Below the pieces are notes generated by a model that saw nothing but the letters and a program-made list of their open reading frames with translations, was not told the DNA's origin and did no database searches. A stretch of DNA of 64,000 nucleotides. It comes from Paenibacillus spongiae. GTDB lineage: Bacteria; Bacillota; Bacilli; Paenibacillales; Paenibacillaceae. The stretch is from the NCBI RefSeq assembly GCF_024734895.1, contig NZ_CP091430.1, positions 2,188,501 to 2,252,500 of the forward strand. Direction: 5' to 3'. The translations under genes were made by a program, and so were the position numbers. Shown in pieces: positions 1 to 7,689 of this stretch; the first letter of the stretch is position 1, and the number at the start of each line of letters is the position of its first letter.

Positions 1-1
1 T

Positions 2-559
2 TGCAGCGGTACGGGCCGTATCATCAAGGAGAAATGCGGAACCTGTCATGGCGCGGGCAAAGTGAAGCGTCAGCGCAAGCTGAACGTGCGCATCCCGGCG
101 GGCGTGGACGATGGCGCGCAAATCCGTCTGAGCGGCGAAGGCGAAGCCGGACTGCGCGGAGGACCGTCTGGCGACCTCTATATCGTCATCCGCGTGAAGT
201 CGCATGAATTCTTCGAGCGCGAAGGCGATGATATCTACTGCGAAGTGCCGCTTACTTTCGTACAGGCGGCATTAGGCGATGAGATTGAGATTCCGACGCT
301 TAACGAGAAGGTGAAGCTGAAAATTCCGGCAGGCACCCAGACCGGAACGTACTTCCGCTTGAAGGGCAAGGGCGTGCCGCGTCTTCGCGGCTATGGGCAG
401 GGCGACCAGCATGTCAAGGTGACGCTTGTGACGCCGACCAGCCTTTCGGAGGATCAGAAGGATCTGCTCCGTCAGTTTGCCGGCATTACCGGAGAGTCTG
501 CCCAGGAGCATCACAATTCCATTTTTGAACGGATGAAAAAGGCGTTTCGCGGCGATTAG
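2..559 (+). CDS. dnaJ: Chaperone protein DnaJ, C-terminal part (5' truncated by window edge)
   Basis: DnaJ is the Hsp40 co-chaperone that delivers unfolded clients to DnaK and stimulates its ATPase in the cytoplasm. The reading frame is open from base 2, so the N-terminal J domain lies outside the window. What remains is the end of the zinc-finger region, with a CSGTG repeat followed by CGTCHGAG (the CxxCxGxG pattern), and then both C-terminal substrate-binding beta domains ([54 protein letters not shown]). The gene ends at TAG 557-559. In Bacillus the dnaK operon continues dnaJ-prmA-rsmE-mtaB, and the same genes follow here, interrupted by two small genes and an M50 protease. Confidence 0.96.
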   Translation, partial: CSGTGRIIKEKCGTCHGAGKVKRQRKLNVRIPAGVDDGAQIRLSGEGEAGLRGGPSGDLYIVIRVKSHEFFEREGDDIYCEVPLTFVQAALGDEIEIPTLNEKVKLKIPAGTQTGTYFRLKGKGVPRLRGYGQGDQHVKVTLVTPTSLSEDQKDLLRQFAGITGESAQEHHNSIFERMKKAFRGD

Positions 560-641
560 GGAATAAGGCATACTTTTATAACCCAAGGAACATCCTATCC
601 ATTGTGTCTACTTGAATCGGACGACTTAAGGAGGATGTACC

Positions 642-794
642 ATGGAACATAAAAGTCTGGAAGACAAAAACTTGTTTAACTTGCCAATCGGAAAAAACGA
701 AGACGTCGAATTCTCGGAAGCATTAGCCGATGAGGATGATAAGGAAGCACAGCGCCGAGCGTTCGAAGCGGATGCGCGCGCAGAGCGCGAGTAG
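642..794 (+). CDS. Small YfhD-like acidic protein, 50 aa
   Basis: A 50-residue ORF with ATG at 642 and SD AAGGAGG at 628-634. The centre (EDVEFSEALADEDDKEAQRR) resembles the conserved core of the YfhD family of small Bacillales proteins, which have a DVEFSxELADxxDxEA pattern. The protein is very acidic and has no membrane segment or signal peptide. YfhD has no established biochemical function that I know of. It sits between dnaJ and another small gene and is probably cotranscribed with the latter (14-base gap). Family assignment is from memory of the motif and is moderately sure; that it is a real gene is more certain. Confidence 0.65.
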   Translation: MEHKSLEDKNLFNLPIGKNEDVEFSEALADEDDKEAQRRAFEADARAERE

Positions 795-808
795 GGAGGG
801 CGCGGCCG

Positions 809-1003
809 ATGACGGTTGAAATTCATGCGACCTTCCCGGGCGGCGCGGGTGCCAGAGAAGCGGAGTTAAAGCTTCAAGCGCTCCGTGCCGTTCGCGTCAC
901 CGATGGCGGCGATGGCTCCTTGACGATCACGGTCGGCGACGACATGATCGATCGTGCGCTGCACCTGATTGAGCAAACAGGCGGTATGCCGGATACGCAT
1001 TAA
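809..1003 (+). CDS. Hypothetical small protein, 64 aa
   Basis: ATG at 809 is preceded by GGGAGGG (794-800), and the ORF ends just before a strong intrinsic terminator, so it closes a transcription unit. The product has an alternating beta-strand look (VEIHATF, SLTITVGDD) and a C-terminal helix (MIDRALHLIEQTG), suggesting a small alpha/beta fold. No motif allows a function to be named. Its place between dnaJ and prmA is probably lineage-specific, as Bacillus subtilis has nothing there. Confidence 0.6.
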   Translation: MTVEIHATFPGGAGAREAELKLQALRAVRVTDGGDGSLTITVGDDMIDRALHLIEQTGGMPDTH

Positions 1004-1019
1004 CGTACGCATCGTTCGG

Positions 1020-1059
1020 GGAGCTTTGGCAGCGATTGTGCTGCCAAAGCTCCTTTTTT
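1020..1059 (+). terminator. Rho-independent terminator
   Basis: The 13-bp inverted repeat GGAGCTTTGGCAG / CTGCCAAAGCTCC has an 8-base loop and is followed at once by six T residues. It separates the dnaJ-side genes from prmA. Confidence 0.9.
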
Positions 1060-1185
1060 GTGTGCGGACAGCTTCTGGTGTAAAATAGATGCAGTGAATA
1101 CAGGCGCTTGCGCCGTTATCCTAAGAAACCGGCTTAGCTTTGAATCAGCAGAAGCCATTTATAATCGATAGGGAGGCTATTGAAC

Positions 1186-2163
1186 GTGAAGTGGCATGAG
1201 ATCACGATTGAAACAATGGAAGAAGCAACGGAGATGATTTCGAACTTCTTGCATGAAATGGGAGCCGGAGGCGTATCTATTGAAGAATCGGGGACATTGA
1301 ACAAGCCCCGGGACACATCGCTCGGCCAATGGTACGACCACCCCTTGAACGATATTCCGGAAGGGCATGCCATTATTAAAGGGTATTTTGCCGAAGGTAC
1401 GGATGCTAAAGCGGTCATGGACGCCATACGTCCGCGCATCGAGGAGCTGCGGGACTATGATATCGACCCGGGCGATTATACGATGGCCAGCATCGTTGTA
1501 GACGACGAGGATTGGGCCAATGCCTGGAAGCAGTACTTCAAGCCGATTCGGGTGTCGGAACGGCTTACGATCAAGCCGACATGGGAAGACTACACGGCTT
1601 CCCCGGAGGAACGCATCATCGAGCTTGATCCGGGAATGGCATTCGGAACCGGAACGCATCCGACGACCGCATTATGCTTGCGCACGCTGGAATCGGTCAT
1701 TCGCGGCGGCGAAGAAGTGATCGATGTCGGGACGGGCTCGGGCATCCTTGCGATCGGAGCCGTTAAGCTTGGGGCGGAGCGCGTGCTGGCGCTGGATTTG
1801 GACCCTGTTGCCGTATCGTCCGCCAAGGAGAATGCCAAGCTGAACGGACTGCTTAACGAACGGATCCAAGTCCAGCTCAGCGATTTGCTGGGCGTGCTCC
1901 AAGGCCATGCATCCAACAATGAGCCCATTAACGTATCCGTGCCGGTTGACCTCGTGGTTGCCAATATCCTGGCGGAAATCATTCTGCTCTTTATCGATGA
2001 CGTCTACGCGGCATTGAAGCCGGGTGGCATATATATCGCTTCAGGCATCTACAAGAACAAGGAAGACGATGTAAAGAAGGGCTTGACGGATGCCGGCTTC
2101 ATGATTGTAGACGCGCAGCGCGATCAGGATTGGATCGCTTTCGTCGCCCGGAAACCGGAATAA
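1186..2163 (+). CDS. prmA: Ribosomal protein L11 methyltransferase PrmA
   Basis: PrmA uses S-adenosylmethionine to methylate ribosomal protein L11. The 325-residue product begins MKWHEITIET, matching the usual MKWxEIxIxT start. Family hallmarks are GMAFGTGTHPTT (about residue 150), the SAM-binding loop VIDVGTGSGILAIGA (about 178) and VVANILAEI. I chose GTG at 1186 over an in-frame TTG at 1180 because GTG lies 9 bases from the GGGAGG at 1171-1176, whereas TTG lies only 3, and because the GTG start reproduces the conserved N-terminus. It begins a unit after the terminator at 1020-1059. The usual next gene, rsmE, is displaced by an M50 protease gene. Confidence 0.96.
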   Translation: MKWHEITIETMEEATEMISNFLHEMGAGGVSIEESGTLNKPRDTSLGQWYDHPLNDIPEGHAIIKGYFAEGTDAKAVMDAIRPRIEELRDYDIDPGDYTMASIVVDDEDWANAWKQYFKPIRVSERLTIKPTWEDYTASPEERIIELDPGMAFGTGTHPTTALCLRTLESVIRGGEEVIDVGTGSGILAIGAVKLGAERVLALDLDPVAVSSAKENAKLNGLLNERIQVQLSDLLGVLQGHASNNEPINVSVPVDLVVANILAEIILLFIDDVYAALKPGGIYIASGIYKNKEDDVKKGLTDAGFMIVDAQRDQDWIAFVARKPE

Positions 2164-2234
2164 TTTGCAGAGGAAACATCCGGCAGGCAATCTGACGATT
2201 ATCTAAATAGCAGAACGTTATAGGAGGTGAGTCC

Positions 2235-2939
2235 TTGTCCTTTCTGTGGTACCCCGTGGAAGACCTGCCCTTTGTTTTTCTGGTCATCATGATTGCTTTC
2301 ACCGTGCATGAATTCGCTCATGCGTACAGCGCATACAAGTTTGGCGACAAGACGGCTTACGATGCCGGACGGGTGACGTTGAATCCCCGGGTGCATCTGG
2401 ACGTTCTTGGAACGATACTCATACTAGTTGCCGGCTTTGGATGGGCGAAGCCCGTACCCGTCAATCGGGGGCGCTTCAAATATCCGAGGCTGATGGGGAT
2501 TATCGTGTCCGCCGTCGGTCCGCTGAGCAATCTGCTCATAGCGGCGCTTGGCATCCTGGCCCTGTATGTTCTGAACGATACCGGAATTCTAGCCGCAAGC
2601 TCGGTCGGCGTGTACAAGGCGCTCATTCATTTTTTTAATTATTTGATTTCGATTAATATCATGCTTCTCATCTTTAATCTCATTCCGCTGCCGCCGCTGG
2701 ACGGATATCGGATCATACAGGATCTTGTTCCCGTACGCGTCCGAATTCAGATGGATCAGCATGTCCAGTGGGGGATGTTTATCTTTCTGTTGATCGTATT
2801 TATCCCGCCGCTGCGCGAAGTTACGCTGGACCCATTGTTCGCGAATTCAAGCAAAATTATTTGGGCACTGCAAGGGTTTTATGAAAATTTCTTTTCTCCC
2901 TATGATTGGAGCAAGTTTGTAAGAGACTTCAACACCTGA
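2235..2939 (+). CDS. Site-2 protease family (M50) membrane metalloprotease
   Basis: A 234-residue polytopic membrane protein of the YwhC-like M50 group. The zinc-binding HEFAH motif is at residues 25-29 inside the first membrane helix, and the second metal-ligand motif is in [12 protein letters not shown] (about 148-159), as in S2P proteases that cut substrates within the membrane. Start is TTG at 2235, preceded by the near-perfect SD AGGAGGTGA (2222-2230). There is no PDZ domain, unlike RseP. Substrate is unknown. It lies between prmA and rsmE, which are normally adjacent in Bacillus, so it is an insertion in that operon or shares its promoter. Confidence 0.92.
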   Translation: MSFLWYPVEDLPFVFLVIMIAFTVHEFAHAYSAYKFGDKTAYDAGRVTLNPRVHLDVLGTILILVAGFGWAKPVPVNRGRFKYPRLMGIIVSAVGPLSNLLIAALGILALYVLNDTGILAASSVGVYKALIHFFNYLISINIMLLIFNLIPLPPLDGYRIIQDLVPVRVRIQMDQHVQWGMFIFLLIVFIPPLREVTLDPLFANSSKIIWALQGFYENFFSPYDWSKFVRDFNT

Positions 2940-3055
2940 GTCCCATCATGCTAGTGTTATCCAGGTTTAAAGAGGTAGCGCGCCGGGAATAAAACGTGTA
3001 TGATGAAGGTTGGAGTTTTTTACGACGGATTTTTTGACGAAGGGTTAGTAACGAT

Positions 3056-3832
3056 ATGCAGCGATATTTTGTAGCGCCAGATCAGTTTGGCGAGCATTCG
3101 GTTATGCTGACCGGAGACGATGCGCATCACGCGGCTCGCGTTATGCGAATGGAGCCGGGCGATGAGATGATCGTAAGCGACGGTGTTGCGCGTGCGGCGC
3201 TAGTATCCGTCAGTTCGATCGCACAAGGCGAGGTACAAGCTCAGATCAAGGAATGGCTGCCCATGAGCGGCGAGCCGGCCTGGTCGGTTACGGTAGCGCA
3301 AAGCTTGCCGAAGGGCGATAAGATGGAGCTTGTCATTCAGAAGGGAACGGAGATTGGCGCGGCTTCATTCATGCCGTTTCAATCCGAGCGGATGATTGTC
3401 CAGTATGATGGCAAGAAAGAAGCGAAGCGTCTGGAGCGTTGGGGGAAGATCGCCAAGGAGGCGGCGGAGCAAGCGCACCGCAGCCGGATACCGGGGGTCG
3501 AACCGGTACGGACCTGGCGGGAAATGATCGCATCGATCGCAAGCTATGATGCGGCATTGTTTTGTTATGAGAAGGAAGGCGGAGCGGCGGGCACAGGCTT
3601 ACGCAGCGCTGTCGGCGAAATCCGGAATCGTCTAGGGGAAGAGGAAGGGCAGATGAAGATTCTGCTTGTCGTCGGTCCCGAAGGCGGCTTTACGGAGCGC
3701 GAAGCGGCGGAAGCGGAAGCGGCCGGAGCCGTCATTGTCGGTCTCGGCAAGCGTATACTGCGTACCGAAACGGCGGCAATGGTCGGACTCGCTTGCCTCA
3801 TGTACGAATCCGGAGAAATGGGAGGCGTTTGA
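3056..3832 (+). CDS. rsmE: 16S rRNA (uracil1498-N3)-methyltransferase RsmE
   Basis: RsmE methylates N3 of U1498 in 16S rRNA using SAM and belongs to the SPOUT (trefoil-knot) class. The 258-residue product has the typical N-terminus MQRYFVAPDQ with GDDAHHAARVMRM, the central QSLPKGDKMELVIQKGTEIG segment, and the C-terminal SAM-knot signature VVGPEGGFTEREAA plus LGKRILRTETA. ATG at 3056 has only a weak SD (GAAGGG, 3039-3044). mtaB begins 5 bases after the stop, so the two are cotranscribed as in Bacillus (yqeU-yqeV). Confidence 0.96.
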   Translation: MQRYFVAPDQFGEHSVMLTGDDAHHAARVMRMEPGDEMIVSDGVARAALVSVSSIAQGEVQAQIKEWLPMSGEPAWSVTVAQSLPKGDKMELVIQKGTEIGAASFMPFQSERMIVQYDGKKEAKRLERWGKIAKEAAEQAHRSRIPGVEPVRTWREMIASIASYDAALFCYEKEGGAAGTGLRSAVGEIRNRLGEEEGQMKILLVVGPEGGFTEREAAEAEAAGAVIVGLGKRILRTETAAMVGLACLMYESGEMGGV

Positions 3833-3837
3833 CGACT

Positions 3838-5223
3838 ATGCCGTCAGTTGCTTTTTATACACTAGGCTGTAAAGTAAACTTCTACGATACGGAAGCCATC
3901 TGGCAGCTATTCAAGAACAATGGCTATGAACAGGTTGACTTCGAAACGAAAACCGCGGACGTATATCTGATCAATACGTGTACGGTGACGAATACAGGCG
4001 ACAAGAAGAGCCGCCAAATTATCCGCCGCGCGATCCGGCGCAATCCGGATGCCGTCATTGCGGTTACGGGCTGCTATGCCCAGACATCGCCGGCTGAGAT
4101 CATGGCGATCGAAGGCGTCGATCTTGTAATCGGCACGCAGGACCGGGAGAAGCTGATGGATTACATCGGCCAAATTCAGGCTGACCGCAAACCGGTAAAC
4201 GCGGTACGGAATATTATGAAAACGCGTGATTTCGAAGAGATGGACGTCCCGGATTTCGCGGAACGGACGCGTGCTTTCTTGAAAATCCAGGAAGGCTGCA
4301 ATAACTTCTGCACCTTCTGCATCATCCCTTGGTCCCGGGGCCTCTCCCGCAGCCGCGATCCGCAAAGCGTTCTCAGTCAGGCGCGCCAGCTGGTCGAAGC
4401 AGGCTATAAAGAGATCGTGCTCACAGGCATCCATACGGGCGGCTACGGGGACGATCTGGACAATTACAAGCTGTCCGATTTGCTCTGGGATCTGGATAAG
4501 ATCGAAGGATTGGAGCGGATTCGGATCAGCTCGATCGAAGCTAGCCAAATCGATGACGATATGATCGATGTACTCAATCGTTCGAGCAAGATGTGCCGTC
4601 ATCTGCACATTCCGCTCCAGGCCGGCGACAATGCCGTTCTTGCCCGGATGCGGCGCAAGTATACGACGGAGGAATTCGCCGAGAAGGTCAAGCTGCTTCA
4701 CCGGGCTATGCCAGGCGTAGCGATTACGACTGACGTCATCGTCGGTTTCCCCGGGGAAACCGACGAGATGTTCGAGAACGGCTACCGGTTTATGGAGGAG
4801 CTTGGCTTTGCCGAAATGCACGTCTTCCCGTATTCGAAGCGCACCGGGACTCCGGCTGCCCGCATGGATGAACAGGTCGACGATGAGGTGAAGAACGAGC
4901 GCGTTCATAAGCTGATCGATCTCTCGGAGAAGATGCAGCTGGCTTATGGCAGCAAGTTCGTCGGCGAAGTGACCGATGTCATTCCGGAGCGCGATTATAA
5001 AGGAGCTCCCGGCAGCGGACGGCTGATGGGCTATTCGGGCAATTATCTTCAAGTCGTGTTCGAGGGATCGGAATCGCTTATCGGCCAGCTGTGCCGGGTG
5101 AAGATTACGCAAGCTGGCGTCAACGAGTGCTACGGCCAGCTGGTTCGCGTACTTCACGCGGATACGGCGGCTGCTCGCAACGATGAAGGCGCAGCTGAAT
5201 TGCCGAAAGCGATGCAAGCTTAA
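3838..5223 (+). CDS. mtaB: tRNA t6A37 methylthiotransferase MtaB
   Basis: MtaB is a radical-SAM enzyme that converts t6A37 to ms2t6A37 in tRNAs reading ANN codons. The 461-residue protein has an N-terminal UPF0004 domain (GCKVN near residue 10, NTCTVTN, TGCYAQ, whose cysteines bind the second Fe-S cluster), the radical-SAM CxxxCxxC at Cys154, Cys158 and Cys161 (CNNFCTFC), GFPGETDE, and a C-terminal TRAM domain. ATG 3838 was chosen because the frame's earlier ATG (3793) lies inside rsmE, the SD GGGAGG is at 3820-3825, and MPSVAFYTLGCKVN is the conserved start. Confidence 0.96.
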   Translation: MPSVAFYTLGCKVNFYDTEAIWQLFKNNGYEQVDFETKTADVYLINTCTVTNTGDKKSRQIIRRAIRRNPDAVIAVTGCYAQTSPAEIMAIEGVDLVIGTQDREKLMDYIGQIQADRKPVNAVRNIMKTRDFEEMDVPDFAERTRAFLKIQEGCNNFCTFCIIPWSRGLSRSRDPQSVLSQARQLVEAGYKEIVLTGIHTGGYGDDLDNYKLSDLLWDLDKIEGLERIRISSIEASQIDDDMIDVLNRSSKMCRHLHIPLQAGDNAVLARMRRKYTTEEFAEKVKLLHRAMPGVAITTDVIVGFPGETDEMFENGYRFMEELGFAEMHVFPYSKRTGTPAARMDEQVDDEVKNERVHKLIDLSEKMQLAYGSKFVGEVTDVIPERDYKGAPGSGRLMGYSGNYLQVVFEGSESLIGQLCRVKITQAGVNECYGQLVRVLHADTAAARNDEGAAELPKAMQA

Positions 5224-5264
5224 CCTAAGAGCGGGTAATAACATTCGGATATTCGAAACATGGC

Positions 5265-5312
5265 GAGGATTCTGCCGCAGCCCGGGTTGTCCCCGGGCGG
5301 GCAAGAATCCTT
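5265..5312 (+). terminator. GC-rich hairpin, probable terminator after mtaB
   Basis: GAGGATTCTGCC pairs with GGCAAGAATCCTT, and an inner CCCGGG / CCCGGG stem closes a TTGT loop. No clean T run follows (TTGTTGTCC), so termination is likely but not certain. The rest of 5224-5462 shows no gene. Confidence 0.5.
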
Positions 5313-5462
5313 GTTGTCCATAGAAAAGAGCAATAATTGAAACTAAGCAGGGCACGACAGCGATTGGAATGACAAAAATGCCTGGCGCAAGCGGGCTCGG
5401 CTCCAATCCTTGTTCAATTTGTAAGCAAGACGCTGAAGAATTCAAATTCTGGAGGGGATGAC

Positions 5463-5888
5463 ATGAAGGAAATATCAGCAGGAGGCGTCGTCTTCCGGCG
5501 TGTGGACGGGAAGCTGCAAATTCAGCTCATTCAGGACCGTTATGGAAAAATCTCGCTTCCGAAGGGAAAGATGGAGTCAGGCGAGACCGTCGAACAGACC
5601 GCGCTTCGTGAAATCGTCGAGGAAACGGGAATGGAAGGCAAAATCATCGCGCCGATCGATCAAATCAAATATAAGTATAACCACGAGACGAAAGGCACTG
5701 TCGATAAGGAAGTCCATTATTATCTGGTCGAAGCCGTCGGCGGCAAGCTGCAGGCACAGGTTGAGGAAATTCGGGGCGTGGAATGGTTTGATCCTTCCGA
5801 AGCTTGGCGCCGTCAGCGCCAATCCGGCTACAGCAACAATGACCGCATCCTGTCAGGCGCGCTCAAGCTGCTCGACGTGGAGGTGTAA
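5463..5888 (+). CDS. Nudix hydrolase, 141 aa
   Basis: Nudix enzymes hydrolyse nucleoside diphosphates linked to another group. The complete Nudix box GX5EX7REUXEEXGU is at residues 35-57 (G35, E41, REIVEETGM 49-57), within a compact single-domain protein starting MKEISAGGVVFRR. ATG 5463 is preceded by GGAGGGG (5451-5457). deoC starts 5 bases downstream, so the two form a pair, which is compatible with nucleotide salvage or house-cleaning. The substrate cannot be read from the sequence; the fold resembles diadenosine-polyphosphate hydrolases. Confidence 0.9.
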   Translation: MKEISAGGVVFRRVDGKLQIQLIQDRYGKISLPKGKMESGETVEQTALREIVEETGMEGKIIAPIDQIKYKYNHETKGTVDKEVHYYLVEAVGGKLQAQVEEIRGVEWFDPSEAWRRQRQSGYSNNDRILSGALKLLDVEV

Positions 5889-5893
5889 TCCGT

Positions 5894-6625
5894 ATGGTTG
5901 AAACCTATGCACCGGGAATGCCGCTTGCACGGTTCATCGACCATACGCTGCTGAAGCCGGATGCGACCGAGCAGGATATCATCAGGCTTTGCGAGGAAGC
6001 GGTTCAGCACCGGTTTTACAGCGTATGCGTCCATGGGTCGTGGGTACCGCTCTGCCGCGAGCATCTGTCCGGCACCGGCATCCATATAGCATCGGTCGTC
6101 GGATTCCCGCTTGGCGCTATGGCAACGAAGGTGAAGGTGTTCGAAGCCGAAACCGCCGCACAAGACGGAGCAAGCGAGATCGATATGGTCGTTCCGATCG
6201 GAGCGGCGGCGGAAGGCCGATATGGAACGGTGGCCTACGATATATCGGCCATTGTCCGCGCGGTGGAAGGACAAGCGATCGTGAAGGTCATCATCGAAAC
6301 CGGCATGCTGGATCATGAACACAAGGCCGAAGTATGCCGGGTAGCGGAAGCGGCTGGAGCGCATTACGTCAAAACCTCGACAGGCTTCGGGCCCGGAGGA
6401 GCGACGGAAGACGACATTCGCCTGATGCGCGCCTCGGTAACGAAAGCGATCGGCGTTAAAGCGTCGGGCGGCATCCGCGATGCGCAGGCGGCGGTAAAGA
6501 TGCTGCTTGCCGGAGCCAACCGGCTCGGTACGAGCGCCGGCATTGCGATCATTAACGGGGCTGCATCCGCTGCAGGAACGGCAGGTAGCAAAGAGGAAGG
6601 GCCAGCAGCGAGCTCGCAATATTGA
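5894..6625 (+). CDS. deoC: Deoxyribose-phosphate aldolase DeoC
   Basis: DeoC cleaves 2-deoxyribose-5-phosphate to glyceraldehyde-3-phosphate and acetaldehyde. The TIM-barrel motifs are all present: DHTLLKPDA (residues 16-24), VGFPLGA, EIDMVV, the Schiff-base lysine in YVKTSTGF (Lys160), and VKASGGIRD. The 243-residue protein has an extra low-complexity tail (AASAAGTAGSKEEGPAASSQY) after the usual TSAG end. This tail is encoded in the 74 bases that overlap, on the opposite strand, the 3' end of the transporter gene at 6552-7556. It follows the Nudix gene by 5 bases. Confidence 0.95.
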   Translation: MVETYAPGMPLARFIDHTLLKPDATEQDIIRLCEEAVQHRFYSVCVHGSWVPLCREHLSGTGIHIASVVGFPLGAMATKVKVFEAETAAQDGASEIDMVVPIGAAAEGRYGTVAYDISAIVRAVEGQAIVKVIIETGMLDHEHKAEVCRVAEAAGAHYVKTSTGFGPGGATEDDIRLMRASVTKAIGVKASGGIRDAQAAVKMLLAGANRLGTSAGIAIINGAASAAGTAGSKEEGPAASSQY

Positions 6626-7556
6626 ATATCGTCTGCGCATGGGCGATTTGAGCGGCGGGCGAAGCCGTCATCCATCCTGTAATCACGTGAAGCTGCTGGA
6701 GGATGGGGATGAACAACAGCGCTCCGCCCACATTCAACAGCACATGCGCCCAAGCGACGAATCGCCCTGATTTGGAGCCGCCGATCGATGCCAGCACCGC
6801 GGTGACGCAGGTCCCGACATTCGCGCCGAGTACGACGGCGATGCCAATCGGGACAGGCATGGCAAAGCTAGCCGCAAGTCCCATAATAATGGCGATAACG
6901 GCCGCGCTGCTGTGTACGGCGGCGCTTAATACAACCCCTGCAGCTAACCCCCACAATACGCTGTCCTCTGCGCGAGTCAGAAATGCGCCGAATAATCCGC
7001 TTGATTGAACGGCCGGACCGACGGATTGCATCATGCCCATTCCGACGAGCAGCAGCGCGAATCCGCCCAGAATAACCGCGGTGCTTCGCAGCGGCTGCAG
7101 CCAGCGGACGACCGCCGGCGGCTGCGGCATGCTCATTCTTGCCGATTGGCGCAAGGGAAGCAGTCCAATCTCGCCGAGCAGTGCGGTTACAAGCCATAAC
7201 GCGAGCGATACCAGCAGAAGCGGCCAGCTGAACCGGCTTATATTCATGCCGATCAGCTCGGTTGTCAAACAAGTCCCGATATTCGTGCCGAGCACAATGC
7301 CGAGCGTCCGCGGAAATGTGAGCAGACCGGCATTGACCAGGCCGATCGTCATGACCGTAACGGCCGTGCTGCTCTGCAGAACGGCCGTTGCTGCCGTTCC
7401 GATCAAGAGGCCGTGCAGCGGAGTTGCGGTGGACCGCTGCAGGACGGTATCCAAATGCCGGCCCACCGAACGATGCAGGGCGAGCTCCATCATTTTCATA
7501 CCGGTCATAAAGACGGCAAATCCGAGGATCATCGGAAATGCAATGGATTGAAGCAT
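6552..7556 (-). CDS. Na/Pi cotransporter family protein (NptA/PF02690 type)
   Basis: A 334-residue integral membrane protein with about eight hydrophobic segments and the inverted-repeat signature of Na+/phosphate cotransporters: TAATAVLQSSTAVTVMTIG followed by GTNIGTC in the first half, and SAAVHSSAAVIAIIMG followed by GANVGTC in the second. It lacks the C-terminal PhoU domain of YjbB-type members. The start is ATG (complement of 7554-7556) with SD AAAGGAGA upstream. Its 3' end runs 74 bases into deoC on the other strand. Transport of phosphate is inferred from the family. Confidence 0.9.
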   Translation of the reverse strand: MLQSIAFPMILGFAVFMTGMKMMELALHRSVGRHLDTVLQRSTATPLHGLLIGTAATAVLQSSTAVTVMTIGLVNAGLLTFPRTLGIVLGTNIGTCLTTELIGMNISRFSWPLLLVSLALWLVTALLGEIGLLPLRQSARMSMPQPPAVVRWLQPLRSTAVILGGFALLLVGMGMMQSVGPAVQSSGLFGAFLTRAEDSVLWGLAAGVVLSAAVHSSAAVIAIIMGLAASFAMPVPIGIAVVLGANVGTCVTAVLASIGGSKSGRFVAWAHVLLNVGGALLFIPILQQLHVITGWMTASPAAQIAHAQTIFNIASSLLALPLCYLPFLQRMQPR

Positions 7557-7689
7557 AGCGGCAGTTCTCCTTTACCCATGCAATTAAAAGCTGTAACGAT
7601 ATACATATGCTTGTGTACGAACAAGCATGACAAGCCATGCTCTCTGGCAGAGCAAGGCGGGTTAACGATAGGATAGGGAGGAGTGTTTG

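Noticed and set aside
3907-5445. 512-codon minus-strand ORF opposite mtaB
   Set aside because: Fully overlaps a certain gene with radical-SAM motifs; no SD and no recognisable domain.
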